Of a DNA stretch of 17,134 bases, positions 15,801-17,134 are shown piece after piece (the first letter of the stretch is position 1; every line of letters starts with the position of its first letter). The stretch comes from an uncultured Collinsella sp. (GTDB taxonomy: Bacteria; Actinomycetota; Coriobacteriia; Coriobacteriales; Coriobacteriaceae), in contig USTC01000004.1 in assembly GCA_900557505.1 (NCBI GenBank), positions 1 to 17,134 on the forward strand. Direction: 5' to 3'. The position numbers and the translations under genes were made by a program. The notes under the pieces are model-generated. The model saw only the letters and a program-made list of their open reading frames with translations, was not told the DNA's origin and did not search any database.

Positions 15801-17134
15801 CCGAGAATATCAACGGCAAAATGGTGGTGCCCGTTGCATACGAGACCACAGACGGTTGTGGCTGCGCGTCGTACGCCGTGATCGGCCAGTCCATCGCGGG
15901 TTGGGGCGTTATGTCGCCAGATGCCACAGTACCCCACGCGGTGCCGTGGCCGCAGCACACGGGCTTTTTGGCAACCGTCAACGAGCAACTGCAGCATATT
16001 ACTTGGACGCGAGGCGCATCGGCATTTGCAACGCAGCCCGTGGGCGCCGCAGGCTGTGGCCCGGCATCGTTTAGCGTAAGCAACAACGGCAGGTGCGTGC
16101 TCTATGTAGAGAACACCGATGGCAAGGTGGGACAAACCTACGACGAAGAAGGCAACCCAGTAGCAGTGACGGGCAAGCACTTCCGCATCTTCGCCAGCAC
16201 CTTGGCAGGCGATCTGTTCACAGAGCCGTTCGCGATGTGCGAGCTGGACCATCCCGTCGATCAGATAACGACATTTTTGACGTCGGGAGGCATGCTCTCC
16301 GCGCTCGCCACGCACATTGTGAGCGCGGAAAAGAGCGAGGCAGAGCTGCACGGCATCGAAGTGCCCTTGGTGGCGTGTGCCACTCCGACGGGCGCGGTCG
16401 CTACCTCGGGCGCGGTGGTGCCCGGAGCGGCAGGCGAATCCTTCATGGTCACGGTGCGAAACGACGGCAACACCTTGCTGACCGCCGGAACGATCGATCT
16501 GTACCGAGAGGGCTCCAGCCAGCCGTTCTCCAGCGCATCCATCGGATTCGGAGTGAGCGCACGCATGGCTTCGATCTACGATCCAGAGCTTGCCGAGGAC
16601 GATTCGGACAACGATATGGCACGCGTGAAATATGCACTCGAGACGCTGGGCGCACGTTTTGCAACGCACCCGCTGGTAGCCGACAACGGCAACGCCGTGC
16701 TGGCACCGGGTTGCACGGCACAGTTCCGCATGAGCTTCGCTATCCCGGAGAGCTGGAGCGACGAGGTGGGCAAACGCGTCACGCTCTACGCAATGGCGCG
16801 TGACCTGGTGGCGCTCGATCCCGTAACGCTCGAGGAAATTCGACCGGGCGCAAACTCGGCGCTGGGTGCCGTACTGCACGAGCTTCATGTGTCCGACGCG
16901 GCATGCGAACGCTCAGAAGTTCAGGTCGGCGTATGCGACAGCGCGGATACGACAGGACTTCACGACGCCCCGATGACGGTCGACGGCGATAGCGGCACGA
17001 GTGGAGATGGCTCCGGCGGAAGCAGCTCCGGTGGCGGCAGTGGATCTGGCAGCGGCAAGGATCACGGCAATAACAAGCGCTCCGGAAAAGCGGGCGCGCT
17101 TGCGGGCACGGGCGATCTCAACGCTCCCCTTACG
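12881..17134 (+). CDS. Large cell-wall-anchored surface protein (3' end cut by window)
   Basis: The frame is open from ATG 12881 to the last base, 1418 codons, with GGGAG 6 nt before the start. The N-terminus MLDRRSLLVAGASSLASIML looks like a twin-arginine signal peptide, with cleavage sites possible after ANA (27-29) or AHA (39-41). Residues 46-130 resemble a carboxypeptidase-regulatory or Cna-B-like beta sandwich (PIAGAKVTLT, TTDDEGTAIFEV). A hydrophobic, Gly/Ala-rich stretch is near 507-553. Residues about 763-1124 contain repeated beta-strand patterns such as NGTWSAPMPVDF, suggesting a propeller. A CARDB-like domain is near 1179-1210 (ESFMVTVRNDGNTLLTAGTI). A Gly/Ser linker (1368-1406) leads to LAGTGD (1407-1412), an LAxTG-type sortase motif; the membrane helix and basic tail should lie just past the edge. 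About 16 cysteines are visible, including CGC at 993-995. Binding partner or enzyme activity not recognised. Confidence 0.9.
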   Translation, partial: MLDRRSLLVAGASSLASIMLLRVPGSANAFILPFAPTEAHADEKDPFRVLVLSRTMFGVVVVDVANKNTPIAGAKVTLTSRYAVGKQLSATTDDEGTAIFEVAPLSEGYVDEATLLDAYDFNGGISISMAGYRDVEIPLARIQGGTAITAPTRPLSDGEPYFRQLTFDEWDIQYAEATFMTLPKDDTANEQPDTHAFTVQAHLPQDGQATLRINKVTPAAGSSPETFTQIGQVKASASGTDNLATFTLEDTFLDAASGLLEEGCKLRFVLDYQGKTYTLSSPMAVVTAPAAKAESGSTTIVPTTMDQEITPFDFPAAFPGIGGNKFTCWMPSFPILFDFSFAGYVLFGGGYKPASYMNDSGNPDPEYWKKSPRESGAKQANRYLDEMEGKWNQYKSMSAGSGTDPRNTKLLRHHCTPLFTMDIATQLYGSLAYDWVGKTWGNNNDPAYGNIKALFQVRTDLNWTEQFTLGPVPFFLNVNPWVLAKLALAVGAHTHGSGAAFFKNISLDYSNTSGSFTIQIGLAVTFGAGVAGVASSAVRGAASLTLFIGYEKADGHQLPRLRVGADVDVDVILQFVMFKWTTKAWSGSWPTLLDSWNMSVNNGNQYVLQRSELALGGDTPYTLDARFGTPGNIEAGGVPQLIASATIVTNAELLARAEVKATAVNVASVVRDWDQAVTRIELEADAESDDTGQIEHFVHALIENDENAAPMYKYTYIEQAKDAAADPNANSAGVSEDERGGIKPSSDNVLFAGVLSEAHMKLTVIAGVECLFRIASVRYGDNGRSRLVVHTKANGTWSAPMPVDFPLGFGEGDVERDGIFDYDFDVVEYTDGRENQDAYVLLVSGERPDGDNTLFDTASTAGILSVVRLRISNDGVRVMSHTSWRSISRGRLQEDGYHCLQCPRITVGKTLVDGRLSGAYLHRRGTTAEKALGSEAEVALECFTLWSDVSGDSLTFRQVLRFPQAPSSIELGAPENINGKMVVPVAYETTDGCGCASYAVIGQSIAGWGVMSPDATVPHAVPWPQHTGFLATVNEQLQHITWTRGASAFATQPVGAAGCGPASFSVSNNGRCVLYVENTDGKVGQTYDEEGNPVAVTGKHFRIFASTLAGDLFTEPFAMCELDHPVDQITTFLTSGGMLSALATHIVSAEKSEAELHGIEVPLVACATPTGAVATSGAVVPGAAGESFMVTVRNDGNTLLTAGTIDLYREGSSQPFSSASIGFGVSARMASIYDPELAEDDSDNDMARVKYALETLGARFATHPLVADNGNAVLAPGCTAQFRMSFAIPESWSDEVGKRVTLYAMARDLVALDPVTLEEIRPGANSALGAVLHELHVSDAACERSEVQVGVCDSADTTGLHDAPMTVDGDSGTSGDGSGGSSSGGGSGSGSGKDHGNNKRSGKAGALAGTGDLNAPLT

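Noticed and set aside
15167..16250. Sialidase or other glycosidase in the surface protein
   Set aside because: Propeller-like strand patterns are seen, but the Asp-box repeat (SxDxGxTW) and catalytic Arg/Tyr pattern of sialidases were not recognised.
15164..16888. Long minus-strand open frame of 574 codons
   Set aside because: It lies wholly inside the plus-strand surface protein gene, has no ribosome-binding site, and its product is rich in Arg, His and Cys with no motif, as expected of the opposite strand of GC-rich coding DNA.

Overview
The window looks like chromosomal DNA from a GC-rich, strictly anaerobic actinobacterium of the Coriobacteriia, most like Collinsella. This is an inference from gene content and style: a Crp/Fnr-persulfide reductase cluster, an extracytoplasmic redox operon with a CxxC mini-protein, and a large surface protein with an LAxTG-type anchor. 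No rRNA, tRNA, insertion sequence, phage gene or CRISPR array was seen.

Layout. Positions 1-774 hold the 3' end of a plus-strand gene for a membrane-anchored protein of unknown function. Positions 775-1047 are a convergent intergenic gap with a 184-bp imperfect inverted-repeat element and a second short hairpin. From 1048 to 9740 every gene is on the minus strand. In transcription order they are: a 48-residue CxxC protein, a polyferredoxin-type membrane protein and a TlpA-like lipoprotein (one compact operon ending in a strong terminator); a Crp/Fnr regulator; a rhodanese and a CoA-disulfide/persulfide reductase (2 nt apart); and, after a hairpin-rich 372-bp gap, a MacB/FtsX-type ABC transporter with ATPase and permease fused and a very large external domain. 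From 9831 to the right edge everything is on the plus strand: an OmpR-type response regulator and its histidine kinase (start and stop overlap), a LuxR-type regulator with a helical N-terminal region, and a surface protein of at least 1418 residues cut by the window edge just after its sorting motif.

How the genes may work together. Two redox themes sit side by side. The first operon probably carries electrons across the membrane through iron-sulfur clusters to a thioredoxin-like lipoprotein outside the cell; a two-component system is divergent from it over a 90-bp shared control region. The second set (Crp/Fnr regulator, rhodanese, persulfide reductase) looks like a sulfane-sulfur or CoA-disulfide handling module, with a regulator rich in cysteines that lacks the usual N-terminal cysteine cluster of Fnr. 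The LuxR gene directly precedes the anchored surface protein and may control it.

Most worth a second look: the CxxC mini-gene (TTG start, overlapping the next gene, which also needs a TTG start), the pair of abutting RNA hairpins at 7623-7673 whose wobble pairs work only on the minus strand, and the inverted-repeat element at 817-1000.
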